Origin: Aselliscus stoliczkanus
Lineage: Eukaryota; Chordata; Mammalia; Chiroptera; Hipposideridae
Reading direction: 5' to 3'
Length of the DNA stretch: 64,000 bases
Assembly: GCA_033961575.1 (NCBI GenBank)
Contig: CM066730.1
Location: forward strand, 150,625,523-150,689,522
The notes beneath the pieces are model-generated. The model had not been told where the DNA came from and did no database searches. It was given only the letters and a program-made list of their open reading frames with translations. The position numbers were made by a program, and so were the translations under genes. This document shows, piece by piece, positions 51,273-63,004 of the stretch. Position 1 is the stretch's first letter. Each line of letters opens with the position of its first letter.

Positions 51273-51700
51273 TTTATTCCTTTACCAGAAGAGGAAACAC
51301 GGCATAGTAATCAAAGACCTTTCCCAAGGTCACATGGCTAATTCAGGATTTGAACATAGCCTAGCTCTGGAAACTGGAAGACCAAGATAAGGAATTTAGA
51401 TTTTTTGTAGCAAAGGAGAGTCACTAAAGGGTTTCAAGCTAGGGAGTGACGTAAGATAAAGAGCTTTTTAATAAAGCTCCCAATCTCTACTTTGCTCCAT
51501 CTTCCCATGTGGTGCAACTCAGCAAAAATAGGTGGCCCCAGGGAGGTAAGGGCATCCAAGGCAGTTTTTGAAAAATCCCTGTCTGGGTCCAGAGCACATA
51601 TGGGCTGCAACACTGCCTCATAATCTTTCTCGGCCTTCATCTGAGCCTATACCTAGCTGGTCAGAGGCCAGCAGGATCTGCGTGAAGAAGCCAAAATGAA
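51273..51700 (-). other. KLF17: KLF17 3' UTR with AATAAA at 51278-51273
   Basis: The first clear AATAAA on the minus strand after the KLF17 stop is at 51278-51273, giving a 3' UTR of about 440 nt. Its distal part is a MIR remnant. A 68-codon open frame at 51640-51434 lies inside it. A second AATAAA near 50818 could serve a longer isoform. Confidence 0.55.
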
Positions 51701-54700
51701 CTAAAGACCAGGAGCAGGAGGACCAGCTATCTGTCCATTGATGGCTTGTAGGTCAGGGGGTCCTGACACCCGTAGATGAGTCCTTTGGTGTTGCCTGAGA
51801 TGGTCAGATCTCATAAATTGTCGGCTGCACTGATTACATTTATGGGGTCGGTATCTGGTGTGTATCCGTGAATGTCGTCCAAGTTCATCAGAACGGAAGA
51901 AAGACCACGTGCAGCCCTCCCACTTGCATTTATAGGGCCTCTCACCTGGGAAGACAAGGTGACAAGGGAGGGAAGGAATTAGAGGAATTTAGGCCAGCAG
52001 GTAGGAAGGAAGGGGTCTGACTTACGAGACAGAGTACTTAAGGTTGAGGAATCAGTATATATATATAGCATGATCCCAACCTCGAAGGATGGGGTCTAAT
52101 CCCCAACTATTACAAACCAGTGGTCCAGCACAAATCTAACGCCCAGTAACTCCTCCAACCCACCCATCTGACACCTCATTTACCTGTGTGTTTGCGTTGA
52201 TGACTCACGAGGTGAGAGCGCTTAGTATAAGCTTTTCTACAGTCCTCATACTGGCAGCAGTAAGGCCTTAAAACTGGGGATCTCCTCCCAGAAGCCCTTT
52301 CCTGAGCCCTGGAATTCTGCTGTGCTCTATGTGGAGCAGGTATGTGCTGCTCAGGTAGGAAGCAGTCTTCCTGGGAGGCTCGCTGGCTCACAAAAGAGTC
52401 CGGGGATTCTAAAGCCAGGAATGATGGGGACCCAGCTCGAGGTATTCCATAGTTGTGGGTATCTCTAGGAGGCAACATCTGAGCCAAAGAGGGGAGCATT
52501 GCCTGGCTCTCAGTGGACGGCATGGTTGGGGCCAATAACATTTTAGGTGTTAAAGAGTCTCTGTTAGATGATTCTGTTGGAGGGCCCGAATAAGGTGTTA
52601 TTGGAGCACTGATGTGGGACATCATTGGGATTTCACTTGGAGCTGAGACTGGTGGCTCATTGGGGGGCATCCGTAGATTCCCACTGAAGGCCATGGCCAG
52701 CTCTGATATATCAGGCTCTCCTAAGGGCATCATATGGGGCTCCTTGAAAATCATTCCTGGCTGACAGGGAGACATTTCCTGATAGTAAATCATCTGGGAA
52801 GGAATGAGAGTTGCTTGGGGGCAGTAGTTCACACCATACTCAGGCAGCAACACATTGAACTGTGGCCCCACTTCACTTGCATTCTGCCTGGGTGCCTCAG
52901 CAGAGACCAAGGGGATATTCTCCAGTTGTGGGCATTGAGGGAAATGTTGAATGCCTGATGGGTCATGGTTCCAAGAGGTGTGCACTCCACTGTTTCCAGG
53001 AGACAAAGATATGTCCAAGATGCACATTGACTTCTCAGTATCCTTGGAGAGAAAGAAAGGTAAAATTCACCCTAGCTCAAATTCCAGTTCCACGTGTCTA
53101 TTCTCCCCATCTCCATACCCCATCTGAATCCAGGCCTCCATCATCTCTTGCCTGAATTATCTATCCTGCTTCCAGGCCATTCTCCAGCTTGGGCTTTTTC
53201 TAAGATGCAGGTCTGGCTGATAACACAGTGGAAGCCTAGGTGTGGCTCATGCCACTTTTCCTCCTTGGCATGTTTTTGGTTTTTATTTCATAAAAGGCAA
53301 CAAAGATCAAATAAAATATTCTACAATCTACACCTTCAGCCACTCTGAGAAAACTTTTAAACTCCAGATTATATTTAAGTGCGAGAGTGAAAGGACATCT
53401 CAAACCAGCAGAATGGGTGCAGAAAGCCACAACGGTAGGAAGAAAGGAGGCTTCAGATGAGTTCTGGCTTTAGCAAAACTTAGAAACCATCTGCAAATAT
53501 TTACCTGCAGAAGATGATCTCACCTGAGTGGGCACTGCTGTGGGCAGGTCTGAGATCAAGCATTGGAGGAGGTAAGAAAAAGAGGCGGACTTGAAAAATC
53601 AGTTTTTAAGAGGGTGGGGGATTGTCTTAGAAGTCAGGGGTAGTATCCCTTGATGACAGACTGGTATGAGCGGAAGAAAAGAAGGGATTGGTGGTAGAAC
53701 CTCTTGAAATAAGATAGGATCCAAAAAAATCATATTTTAAAAAAATTGTCCTTGGGCAGACTGAGTGGCTTGTTGGTTAAGAATTGGCTTGGGAGCGCAA
53801 GCTCTGAGCAGCAGGGCCACTGGTTTGGATCCCACATGAGGGCCAGTGATGCTGCGTCCTCTACAGCTAAGATGGTGAACAACAGCTCGACCTGGAGCTG
53901 GGCTGCCATAGTCGTTTGACGGCATAGGCTGCAGTGGGGCTGCAGCAGGCTGTCGTAAGCTACTGTGAGCGGCTGGCAACCAGAGTGAGCGGCTGTCCAA
54001 TGTCCGGCGACCAATCTGCCTCAGCCGGGAAGAGCGCAATGATCACAATACCAACACGGGCCAGTGAAACAACATCCTCCATAACTAGACTAAAGAGCAA
54101 AAGGACAGCAAATTGCCTGTTCTCCTTCCCGGATTCCCCAATGCTCTTCCCTCCCCCAATGCCCCAATAAAATCTTTTTTTTTTAAATTGTCCATTGTTG
54201 TAGCAATAGAGAGAGCTCTTGAGCAATAGAGAAAACTGGGAAAGCTGCCTCCATTATCTCTCCTCCACTGGGGCAATACAGAAAAGACCAAGCCATTCAA
54301 ATATGAAAACCAAAACATAAGTTAAAAAAAGACAGTATCCATAAGATACTAAAACATCAAAAAAGAAATGAAAGGTTGTAATTTTCCCAAAAAAAAAGAA
54401 AATTCACTAGAAAAATGCTGCCACAGATCAATGAAAAATTAGCAACAAACGCAAATTTTTAAAAAAGAAAGGAAACTTAAGAAAGCAATTGCAGGGCCGG
54501 CCAAGTGGCGCATTGGTTAAGCACTGGTTTTGGGATGCCAGCGGCCCCAGTTCGGATCCCACATGAGGGCCAGTGACACTGCTCTCTACAGCTAACAACA
54601 GCTCCACCTGGAGCTGGGCTGTGCGAGCCCCGGTGATGGTGTGGGCTGCAGCCCCTGCTGCAGTGGGCTGCCATAGGCTACAGTGAGTGGCCCGCAGCCA

Positions 54701-57700
54701 GCGTGAGCAGCTGGCAGCCAAGCGTGAGCTGCCAATAGCCGCGGTGAGCGACATCCAGAGGCCAGCGACCGATCTGCTTCATCCGGGAAGAGCGCAATGA
54801 GGATACCAACAGTGAAGCAACATCCTCCGCAACTAGACTGAAGAACAAAAAGACAGCAACTTGTCTGTTCCCCTTCCCCGATTCCCCAACGCTGTTCCCC
54901 TCCGCCAATTCCCCAATAAAATCTTCAAACAAAAAATAAATAAATAAAAAAGAAAAGAAAGCAATTGCAGACTTTATACCAATTATAGGATCACAGAGCA
55001 GCAATAGAGGAATTCAAAGAAGTTATATCCAGACAATAGTCATATTAAAGGGGAGGGAGGGGACAATGATAAGGGATACTGGGAGGGCTTCTGTGGTGTG
55101 GCAATGGTTCACAGGGCTTCTACTCTGTGATAATTCATTAAGCTGCACACTTTCAGGTGTTTAAACTACTAAACATTTAAAGAACACTAATGTTTTTCAA
55201 ATTTTTCCCAAAAATTTACAAAGGAATATTTCCCTAACTCATTCTATGAGCCAAAGCCTGCAAAAAACATCACAAGAAAACAACAGACCAAGATACTTTA
55301 TGAATTTAGATGCAAAAATCCTCAACAAAAAAACTAGAAACCAAATCAACATGACCAAGTGGAATTTATCCCAGAAATACAAGGGTGATTCAACATGAAA
55401 ATCAATCAATGTAATATACTTCATAAGTAAAATAAAGGCAAAAAAAAATAAACCCATCATTTCAATTGATGCAGAAAAAGCATTTGAAACAATCCAACAC
55501 CCTTTCATGATTAAAAAAAAAATACAAAAAACTAGGAATAGAAACAAGCTTCCAACATAATAAAAGTCATTTATGAAAAACCCACGGCCAACATCATACT
55601 CAATGGTAAAAGACTGAAAGTTTTTCTTCTAAGATCCGGAACAAGACAAGGATGTCCACTTTTACCACTTCCATTCAACATTGTATTGGCAGTTCTAGCC
55701 AGAGCAATTAAGCAAGAAAAAATAAATAAGAGGTGTCCAAATTAAAAAAGAAGTAAAACTATCTCTGTTTTCAGATAATACAATCTTGTACGTAAAAATA
55801 CTGAAGTTACACATATACTGACACAAATCTGTTAGAACTGATAAACAAATTTAGCAAAGTAGCAGGATACAAATTCAACACAAATTCAACACACAAAAAT
55901 CACTTGTTTCTATACGCTGACAATAACCAATCCAAAAAGGAAATTAGAAAGACGATTTATGATATTGAGAACTGAATACTTAGAAATAACCGAAGAGGTT
56001 AACTCAATCACTGAAAACTACAAATTAAAAGACTTAAGTAAATGAAAAGACTTGTTCATAGATTAAAGGATTTAACAGTTATGATGTCAATGTTATCCAA
56101 AGCAATCTATAGATTCAATACAAACCCCACCAAAATTCTTTTTTGGCAAAAATAGAAAAATCCAGCAAAAAATTCATATGGTATCTCAAGGGTCCCCAAA
56201 TAGCCAAAACCAATCTTGAAAAAGAATAAAATTGGAAAATTCACACTTCCAGATTCAAAACTTACTACAAAGCTACAGTAATCAAAACAGTATGGTATTG
56301 GCATTAAGGATAGACCTATAGACCAACAGAAAGAAATAGGGCCCAGAAGTAAACCCTCACATATATGGTCAAATGTTTTTCAACAAGGGTGCCAAGACTA
56401 TTCAATGAGGAAAAGTCTTTTCAATAAACAGTGCTGACATAATTGGATATCCACATAGATTTCTTAGATATGACACTAAAGACACAGGCAACAACAACAA
56501 AAAAATAGACAAAATTGGACTTCATCAAAATTTGTGCATCAAGGCGGGCCGAGTGGCGCAGTGGTTAAGCGCTGGCTTGGGAAGCCAGCGGCCCCGGTTC
56601 GGCTCCTACATATGAGGGCCAGTGATACTGCCCTCAAAAAAAAAAAAAAATGTATGCATCAAAGTACACTATCAGCGTATAAAGGCAATCAACAGAAATA
56701 TGAGGAGAAAACTTTTGCAAATCACACATCTGATAAGAGAATAATATCCAGAATATATTAAAAACTCCTAAAACTTAACAGGAAAACAAAACAACCCAAT
56801 TCAAAAATAGTAAAGGGTCCGGCCAAGTGGTGCATTGGTTAGAAGTTGGCTTGGGAAGCCAGCTCTGAGAAGTAGGGCCCCAGTTCCAATCCCACATGCA
56901 GGCCAGTGACGCTGCACCCTCGACAGCTAAAATGGTGAACAACATCTCGTTGCTGGCGAGGTGTAGGCTGCAGTGGGGCTGGCCTACAGCTGGCATGAGC
57001 TTTTGCAAGTTGCCATGAGCCACCGTCCAATGGCCGGCGAGCAACTGCCTCACTGGGGTAGAGCGCAATGATAATACCAACATGGGCCAGTGAAGCAACG
57101 TCCTCCACAACTAGACTGAAGAACTAAAGGATTGCAACTTGTCTGTTCCCCTTCCCTGATTCCCCAAAGCTGTTCCCCTCCCCCAATTCCCCAATAAAAT
57201 CTTTTTAAAAAATTACAAAAATAGTAAAGAACTTGACTAGACATTTCTCAAAAAACATACAAATAGCCAATAAACACATGAAAAGATGCTGAACATCAGG
57301 AACCATTAGGGAAATGCAAATCAAAACCAATAACTACTACTTCACACCCATTAAAATGACAATTATAAAAAGAAAAGTGTTAGCAAGATGTGAAGAAACT
57401 GGAATCCTTGTGCCCTTGGAAATGTAAAATGATGCAGCCACTATGGAAAACAGTATGGCAGTTCAACAAATTAAAAACAGAATTAACATGACCCAGCAAT
57501 TCCACTTCTGTATATATACCTATAAGAATTAAAACCAGGGACTAGAATGAACAGATATTTGTACACCCATGGTCAAAGCAGCATTTTTCTCAATAGCCAA
57601 AATGTGGAAGCAACCCAAGTGTTCATCAACAGGTGAATGGACAAACAAATAGGATATATACACAATAGAATATTCGGCCTTAAAATGGAGAGATAGAAAG

Positions 57701-60700
57701 TAGAATGGTGATTGCCAAGGACTGGGGGAGTGAAGAAGAGATTAGGAAGTCACTGTTTAATGGTTAAGGAGTTACAGTTTGGGAAGATGAAAAAAGTTCT
57801 GGAGATGGATGGTGGTGACAATTGCCCAATAATGTGAATGTGCATAATGACACCACACTATACACTTAAACATGGTTATGATATTTTTATGTTATGTAGA
57901 TCTTACCACAATTTTTAAAAATATTTTTTCAGGGGCCGGCCGAGTGGCGCATTGGTTAAGTGCTGGTTTTGGGATGCCAGCGGCCCCGGTTCGGATCCCA
58001 CATGAGGGCCAGTGACACTGCCCTCTACAGCTAACAACAGCTCCACCTGGAGCTGGGCTGTGCGAGCCCCGGTGATGGTGTGGGCTGCAGCCCCTGCTGC
58101 AGTGGGCTGCCATAGGCTACAGTGAGTGGCCCGCAGCCAGCGTGAGCGGCTGGCAGCCAAGCGTGAGCTGCCAATAGCCGCAGTGAGCGACATCCAGAGG
58201 CCAGCGACCGATCTGCCTCATCCGGGTAGAGCGCAATGACGATACCAACAGTGAAGCAACATCCTCCACAACTAAACTGAAGAACAAGAAGACGGCAACT
58301 TGTCTGTTCCCCTTCCCCGATTCCCCAACGCTGTTCCCCTCCACCAATTCCCCAATAAAATCTTTAAAAAAAAAAAAAAAAATATTTTTTCAAAGGACAT
58401 GGAAGGGGTCCCCACTGGTCAAATTTGTGAATAAAAAGGAACAATGATTGTTGATTTTAATAGATTGAATCTGTGAAAATTCATGAGCCAAAACTGACAA
58501 AGGGTAAGCTATTATCCCAGTTTCAGCCATTGTGAATTGAAGTGAGAGAATTTAGTATTTATTCTGTCTTTCCAGTAGGAAACTGTTATTTCAAAATCAC
58601 CAAATAATTCCAGTTGTTTACAGAAGAATACAAACTAATAAATGTAGAAGGAATTGTAGAATTGGAAAATCATTATTTTGCAGACCCTAATAAAACTTTT
58701 GATCAAGGAAAAAATATTTGGTTGAAACCAGTCAGTAAATGATTGCTGGGGAACTGGTCATTTGGATGCAACCAAGGTAACATTGCACAGATTACTTTCT
58801 GACCGCAAGGCTAAAGGTAAATTTGAAAGAGACCAATCAGGCTTTTTGCTACCTTAATTCAAGGAACAAGCCTAGTCACCAAATGTGGAGAGCCAGATGA
58901 GTCTCCTGATGTAAAGCAAGATGAAGCCTACCTACTGTACCTACGAGGCAGTCTTACCAAAAATCAGGAATCCAATTAATCTTTAAGATCTGTCTAATTT
59001 AGAGATAATACAAGAGACAGATGATCAAGCTAAACACCATGATAAATCCAAAAGGAGTCTAAAAGAAAAATATTAGGATCATGAAAAAAGGAAAGTCAGT
59101 CAGGAAAAAAGAAAACTATTCTAATTTCAAAGAGACCCAAGGGACATAATAACCAGATCCAGTGTGTGGTCTTAAATTGGATCCTGGTTTGAACATATCA
59201 GCTGTAAAGGGCATGTTAGGGACAACTAAGGGAATTTGAATAAGAATTGCATCTAAGATGATATTAAGAGATCATCATTAATTTTGATAGGTTTGATAAT
59301 GTTTTGACTATGGAGGGAAAATAATTTTTTTAAATCCTAGAAGGGTTGGGGAAATTCTATGTTTTACTCATCACTATATGTTCAGCATCTAGTGTAAAAT
59401 AGGCACATGATAGGCCACAGATAAATGTCTATTAGATGGGTATTTCTGGGGTACTCAGCGCCTTTTCCCTCCCTCCCAGTCATTGCCCTCTTTTATTTTC
59501 CTGATCCTTCATAGGCAAACTTCTTTGGAGATGGCAAAACACACCTTCACCACTACCTTGTACTTATTCTTCCCCCAATTTCACTCCGGGCCCCATCTCT
59601 CCACAGAACCAGCGTGCATAGAGGTCACCGATGACTTTCACATCACTAAGTTCAAAACCTCCTCTTTGCTTGACCTCTCAGGAGCTTCTGAGACTCCTGG
59701 TCACACTCTTCTTGAAACGTTTCCTTCCCTTGGCCTTGGGAACACGTTGACACTCTTGCCTAGTTTTTCTCTTTCCCTTCTCTCAGGCCCTCCCCTTTCT
59801 TTGCAGATTTTCCTTATGCTACTCTCTGGGCAATCTTTCTCATGCTAATGATCCATTTCTGTTTATATTCCAATTATTCTTAAATCAGTAGCTCCAGGGC
59901 AGACCTCTCCTGAATCTTCCAGCTGCTTAATGCTCAGTCCATTTGAATAGCCCACAGCCACTTTGGACTCTGTCCAATACTCAGGATCGTTCTTACCCAC
60001 CCACCCTCAACTTAATGCCGGGGTGGGGTTGTGGAGGGGATAATCTATTAATCCTGTTTCTTCTCATCCTTTCCTCTCTCAGAAATTGTCCACTATTCTG
60101 ACTTGATTGTACAAGCCAGAAATCCAAGTTGTCCCAGATGCATCTCTCACTGCCTAGATCCAAGTAATTACCAAGTTGTAGTGTCTGCCTCCAAAACATC
60201 TCCATCTCCACTCTCATCTCTCTCCTTAGGCCGCCATTTTAATTTCTGCTTGGATTATCACAACAGCTTTCTAACTATTGCCTGTAATTCCACCCACATC
60301 CACCAGGGCACCCTTAAAAAAAAAAGAAAATCTAGGTTAAAAAAAAAAAATTAAAATCTAATTGTGACTGATCATGGTTAAACTCATCAATGGCTTCCTA
60401 CTGCTCTGGAAATGACCAGCTCAAGCCCTGTGTCACCACGATGGTGCCGGGGTCTCTGCCTCCCCTCCCCTTGTGCCTCTCTCCCGTCACACTTGGCCTT
60501 CAGTCTTCCAGTCCATCTTTCACTTCCTCCAAGGCAGAGGCATACCTTGTCTCTGATCTCAGGCCCTACAAACCCTTCACTGAACCAGGTCTCCAGTCCT
60601 AGGCCAAATCCGAAGCTGTCTTCTTGACCTCCTAGATCAGATCACACATTTCTGATATTTGCTCCCGTGGCCCCTGTCCTTCCCCGTCACAACAAGTTGC

Positions 60701-61161
60701 ACTGCTAATCATTCCGCTATGTGTTAATAATAAAATGGCATAGTGTCTTATGGTAAACTCACCGTTGCATTCTCAGGGTCTAGCAAAGGCCTACCACTTA
60801 GTAGGGCCCCAATAAATAGTTGATTTTTTTTTTTTTTCCTCCTACCCACTTCCCGCCAACTTCTTAACGTTGCCTTCTTTCCTCAGGAGTCAAATCCCTC
60901 TCCTGGAACCTTTTTACGCCCAGAGCCCAGCACAGGCACTAAGGCTCGGTGAATATTATTAATTCGATAGACGAATTCGCTCTCCCATCCCTCCCAGGCC
61001 TTCCCATCAGCTCCTGAGGCCCAGATGTCTGCCTCCCTCCACGCCCGCGGCCTCGTTCCCCTGCCTCCCACGCCCTGCCCTGGGGCTGACGCCTGACCCA
61101 CCTCTGAAAACTGGTGCTGAGCAGCCTGCCACTGGCTCAGCCCCTGGGCCTCCTGCTCCAT
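51701..61161 (-). CDS. KLF17: KLF17, Kruppel-like factor 17 (complete, 3 exons)
   Basis: KLF17 is a germline and early-embryo Kruppel-like transcription factor that binds GC/CACCC sites. Exons on the minus strand are 61161-61102, 53042-52184 and 51945-51701, joining cleanly to 387 codons (human 389 by memory). Exon 1 reads [20 protein letters not shown]. Exon 2 begins DTEKS and includes SGVHTSWN and a Pro/Met/Ser-rich activator-like region. Fingers are at residues 281-305, 311-335 and 341-363, with helices [16 protein letters not shown] and RSDHLRQH, followed by a 24-residue Pro/Gly tail. Zinc ligands are complete. The finger 2-3 linker is TRYRP, not TGERP. Introns are 8059 and 238 nt, both GT-AG. 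An in-frame ATG at 61284 could extend the protein by 41 residues if transcription begins upstream of it. Confidence 0.94.
53752..54184 (+). repeat. SINE, long T+ type
   Basis: Complete. Tail AATAAAATCTTTTTTTT. Target-site repeat AAATTGTCC. Confidence 0.88.
54494..54956 (+). repeat. SINE, long T+ type
   Basis: Target-site repeat AAGAAAGCAATTGCAG is identical on both sides, so a recent insertion. Confidence 0.93.
56544..56650 (+). repeat. SINE, short type A
   Basis: Complete. Flanks TGTGCATCAA and TATGCATCAA. Confidence 0.9.
56816..57215 (+). repeat. SINE, long T+ type
   Basis: Complete. Target-site repeat CAAAAATAGTAAAG on both sides. Confidence 0.9.
57933..58380 (+). repeat. SINE, long T+ type
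   Basis: Complete. Target-site repeat AAATATTTTTTCA. Very similar to the copies at 17805 and 54494, so probably one young subfamily. Confidence 0.92.
58385..59475. other. Intronic sequence, mostly unassigned
   Basis: Contains an old 3'-end repeat at about 59220-59340 related to the one at 21680, and L2-like words near 59360. No coding evidence. Confidence 0.4.
59480..60815 (+). repeat. L2 ORF2 and 3' end (decayed)
   Basis: TTGCTTGACCTCTCAGGAGC, CTTCTTGAAACGTTTCC and TGGATTATCACAACAGCTTTC follow the L2 reverse-transcriptase order, then the 3' region near 60760-60815. Confidence 0.75.
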
Positions 61162-61345
61162 CTCAGCCTGGGATCCGCTGCACCTCGGGACTGTGTGCGG
61201 GTGGGTCCAAGCCACATCAGAACAGAGCTGAGCCTCGCCGCGTCGGCGTCGCAGGTCGGGTGTCGCGGCACCTACACGCCACAATCACAGCGTTCGGCTT
61301 CTACTTCCCGCCGCGCGGGGTGGGGGGTGGGGGGCGGGGCCAAGG
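61162..61345 (-). promoter_or_regulatory. KLF17: KLF17 GC-rich promoter
   Basis: CpG-rich sequence lies upstream of the KLF17 start, with a perfect GC box GGGGCGGGGC at 61331-61340 and CpG clusters at 61230-61320. No TATA box is seen. The transcription start is not determinable. Confidence 0.55.
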
Positions 61346-61739
61346 GCTTCACCCTTTGACCCACCCAGCTGCGCCTGCCCCACCCTGCCGGGTTCAGCCT
61401 GCCCAGACTCAGCATGGCCACTAACAGGAACTCTTCCCTTGACCACTTCAGAAGTCTTAGGTCAGCCCCATCCTACCTTCCCATTCACCTTTAAGTCTGA
61501 GCTTTTCTGTTTGGCCCAAATGGGGGTGGGGACACCGAGGTTTCAGAGTTCCAGCCAGGCCTTGGTGACCTCTGAGTGGAGAAATGGGCAAGTGGCAGAT
61601 GGGGTGTAGGACCTCTACAGACAGGACAGCCTCGACTGCCAGCCCACCAGATCAGGGCTCTCGTGGTAAGCTCCCGGAGTCCAGGATCTTTCCGCCAGGT
61701 ACCTCTGTCCCTTGTGTGTATAAACCCAAAACTGGGACC

Positions 61740-62135
61740 TCTGTGGTACAATGTCTTTATTCTACTATACTGTCTAGTGCCTATTGTGTCGGGCACTGTG
61801 CTTTGGAACTAGGGATACAATGGCAAACAAGACAGAACAAAGTCCTTGTTCTCAGGCATTTTCATCTTAAATGAGCAGACAAATGAATATACTCAAGTCG
61901 ATAATTTTAAATGGTGGCGAGTGCTATGAAGAAAAAAAAAAACATAATAGAGAAATATGAGCTGAGAACTAAGGGCCTAAAAGGAATCATGCATAGGAAG
62001 ATTGGAGGGATCTGGGGCAAGAAAGAGCTTGGTTGCCATGGTAAAGGGAAAATAGGACAACCAGGTGACCTCAGTGATATGAGCAAGGAAGAGAGAAGAA
62101 TGACCTGAACACAGAGATAGGCAGGGTCTTCAAGA
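61740..62135 (+). repeat. Ancient L2-like 3' repeat
   Basis: GGGCACTGTGCTTTGGAACT and ATTTTAAATGGTGGCGAGTG resemble the same old repeat seen at 11955. Confidence 0.55.
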
Positions 62136-62146
62136 TGCCGGACGAG

Positions 62147-62256
62147 GGCCGGCCGAGTGGCACAGTGGTTAAGCGCTGGCTTGGGAAGCCAGTGGCCCTG
62201 GTTCGGTCCCACATGTGAGGGCCAGTGACACTGCCCTCAAAAAAAAAAAAAAAAGA
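62147..62256 (+). repeat. SINE, short type A
   Basis: Complete copy with A-tail. Confidence 0.88.
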
Positions 62257-62693
62257 AAGAAACAACTAACAACTTTTAAAGAATAATTTCCATTGTAAAA
62301 GTATGATTTAAATTCAGTAAAATATTTCATCTATAAGCTAAAATTGACACTTAACCTAACAAAAATATTTTGCCTCTCATTTTGCACTCTTTCGTTGTTT
62401 TAACATAAAACTCCAAATGGTTACATTGAATGACAGAATTGAAATAAGTCAAGTTCTGTCTCTTTGCTTTTATAATCACTGCCTGTAAATCATGATTGTT
62501 TTGAAGCTACTGTATAAATGCAAGGATAACTAATAACACCGGGGTTGGAGACATGACATAAAGTCAGCTCCAAATAGGTGTGGCTGAGTCTGTGTGTGTC
62601 TGGGAGACCATATAACTGGGCGTTCTCCAAATTAACATCTATGTAGAATATGATGTTTATTAAAGGGTCTATAATAAAAGTATGGTAATATAA

Positions 62694-62805
62694 GGGCCGG
62701 CCGAGTGGCGCGGTGGTTAAGTGCTGGCTTGGGAAGCCAGTGGCCCCGGTTCGGGTCCCACATATGGGGCCAGTGACACTGCCCTCAAAAAAAAAATTAA
62801 TTTAA
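62694..62805 (+). repeat. SINE, short type A
   Basis: Complete. Target-site repeat AAAAGTATGGTAATATA / AAAAGTATTGTAATATA. Confidence 0.92.
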
Positions 62806-62854
62806 AAAAATAAAAGTATTGTAATATAAACATACCAATTTTTGTGGGGTTTTC

Positions 62855-63004
62855 TTTTTTTCTTTTTTTTTTAGCTGAGCCATCCTGCCACCTGTTGGCA
62901 GCTCAACAGCAACTCAGCTCGGGCTGGCCTCGAACCGCTGTTGCTCAGAGCTCAGCTTGCACTCTTGAGCGAGCTCTTAACCAACTCAGCCATTCGGCCG
63001 GCCC
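62855..63004 (-). repeat. SINE, type B
   Basis: Inverted, complete, ending CATTCGGCCGGCCC. Confidence 0.88.

Larger units (their letters stand above)
55225..57900 (+). repeat. L1 ORF2 and 3' end (decayed)
   Basis: Reverse-transcriptase motif [12 protein letters not shown] near 55640-55680, then later ORF2 and the 3' phrases near 57290-57650. Frameshifts and stops are frequent. Two SINEs interrupt it. Confidence 0.8.
53043..61101 (-). other. KLF17: KLF17 intron 1 (8.1 kb)
   Basis: The acceptor CTTTCTTTCTCTCCAAG and donor GTGGGTCAGG are clear on the minus strand. The intron holds five SINEs, a long L1 and an L2. I see no further exon. Confidence 0.88.
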
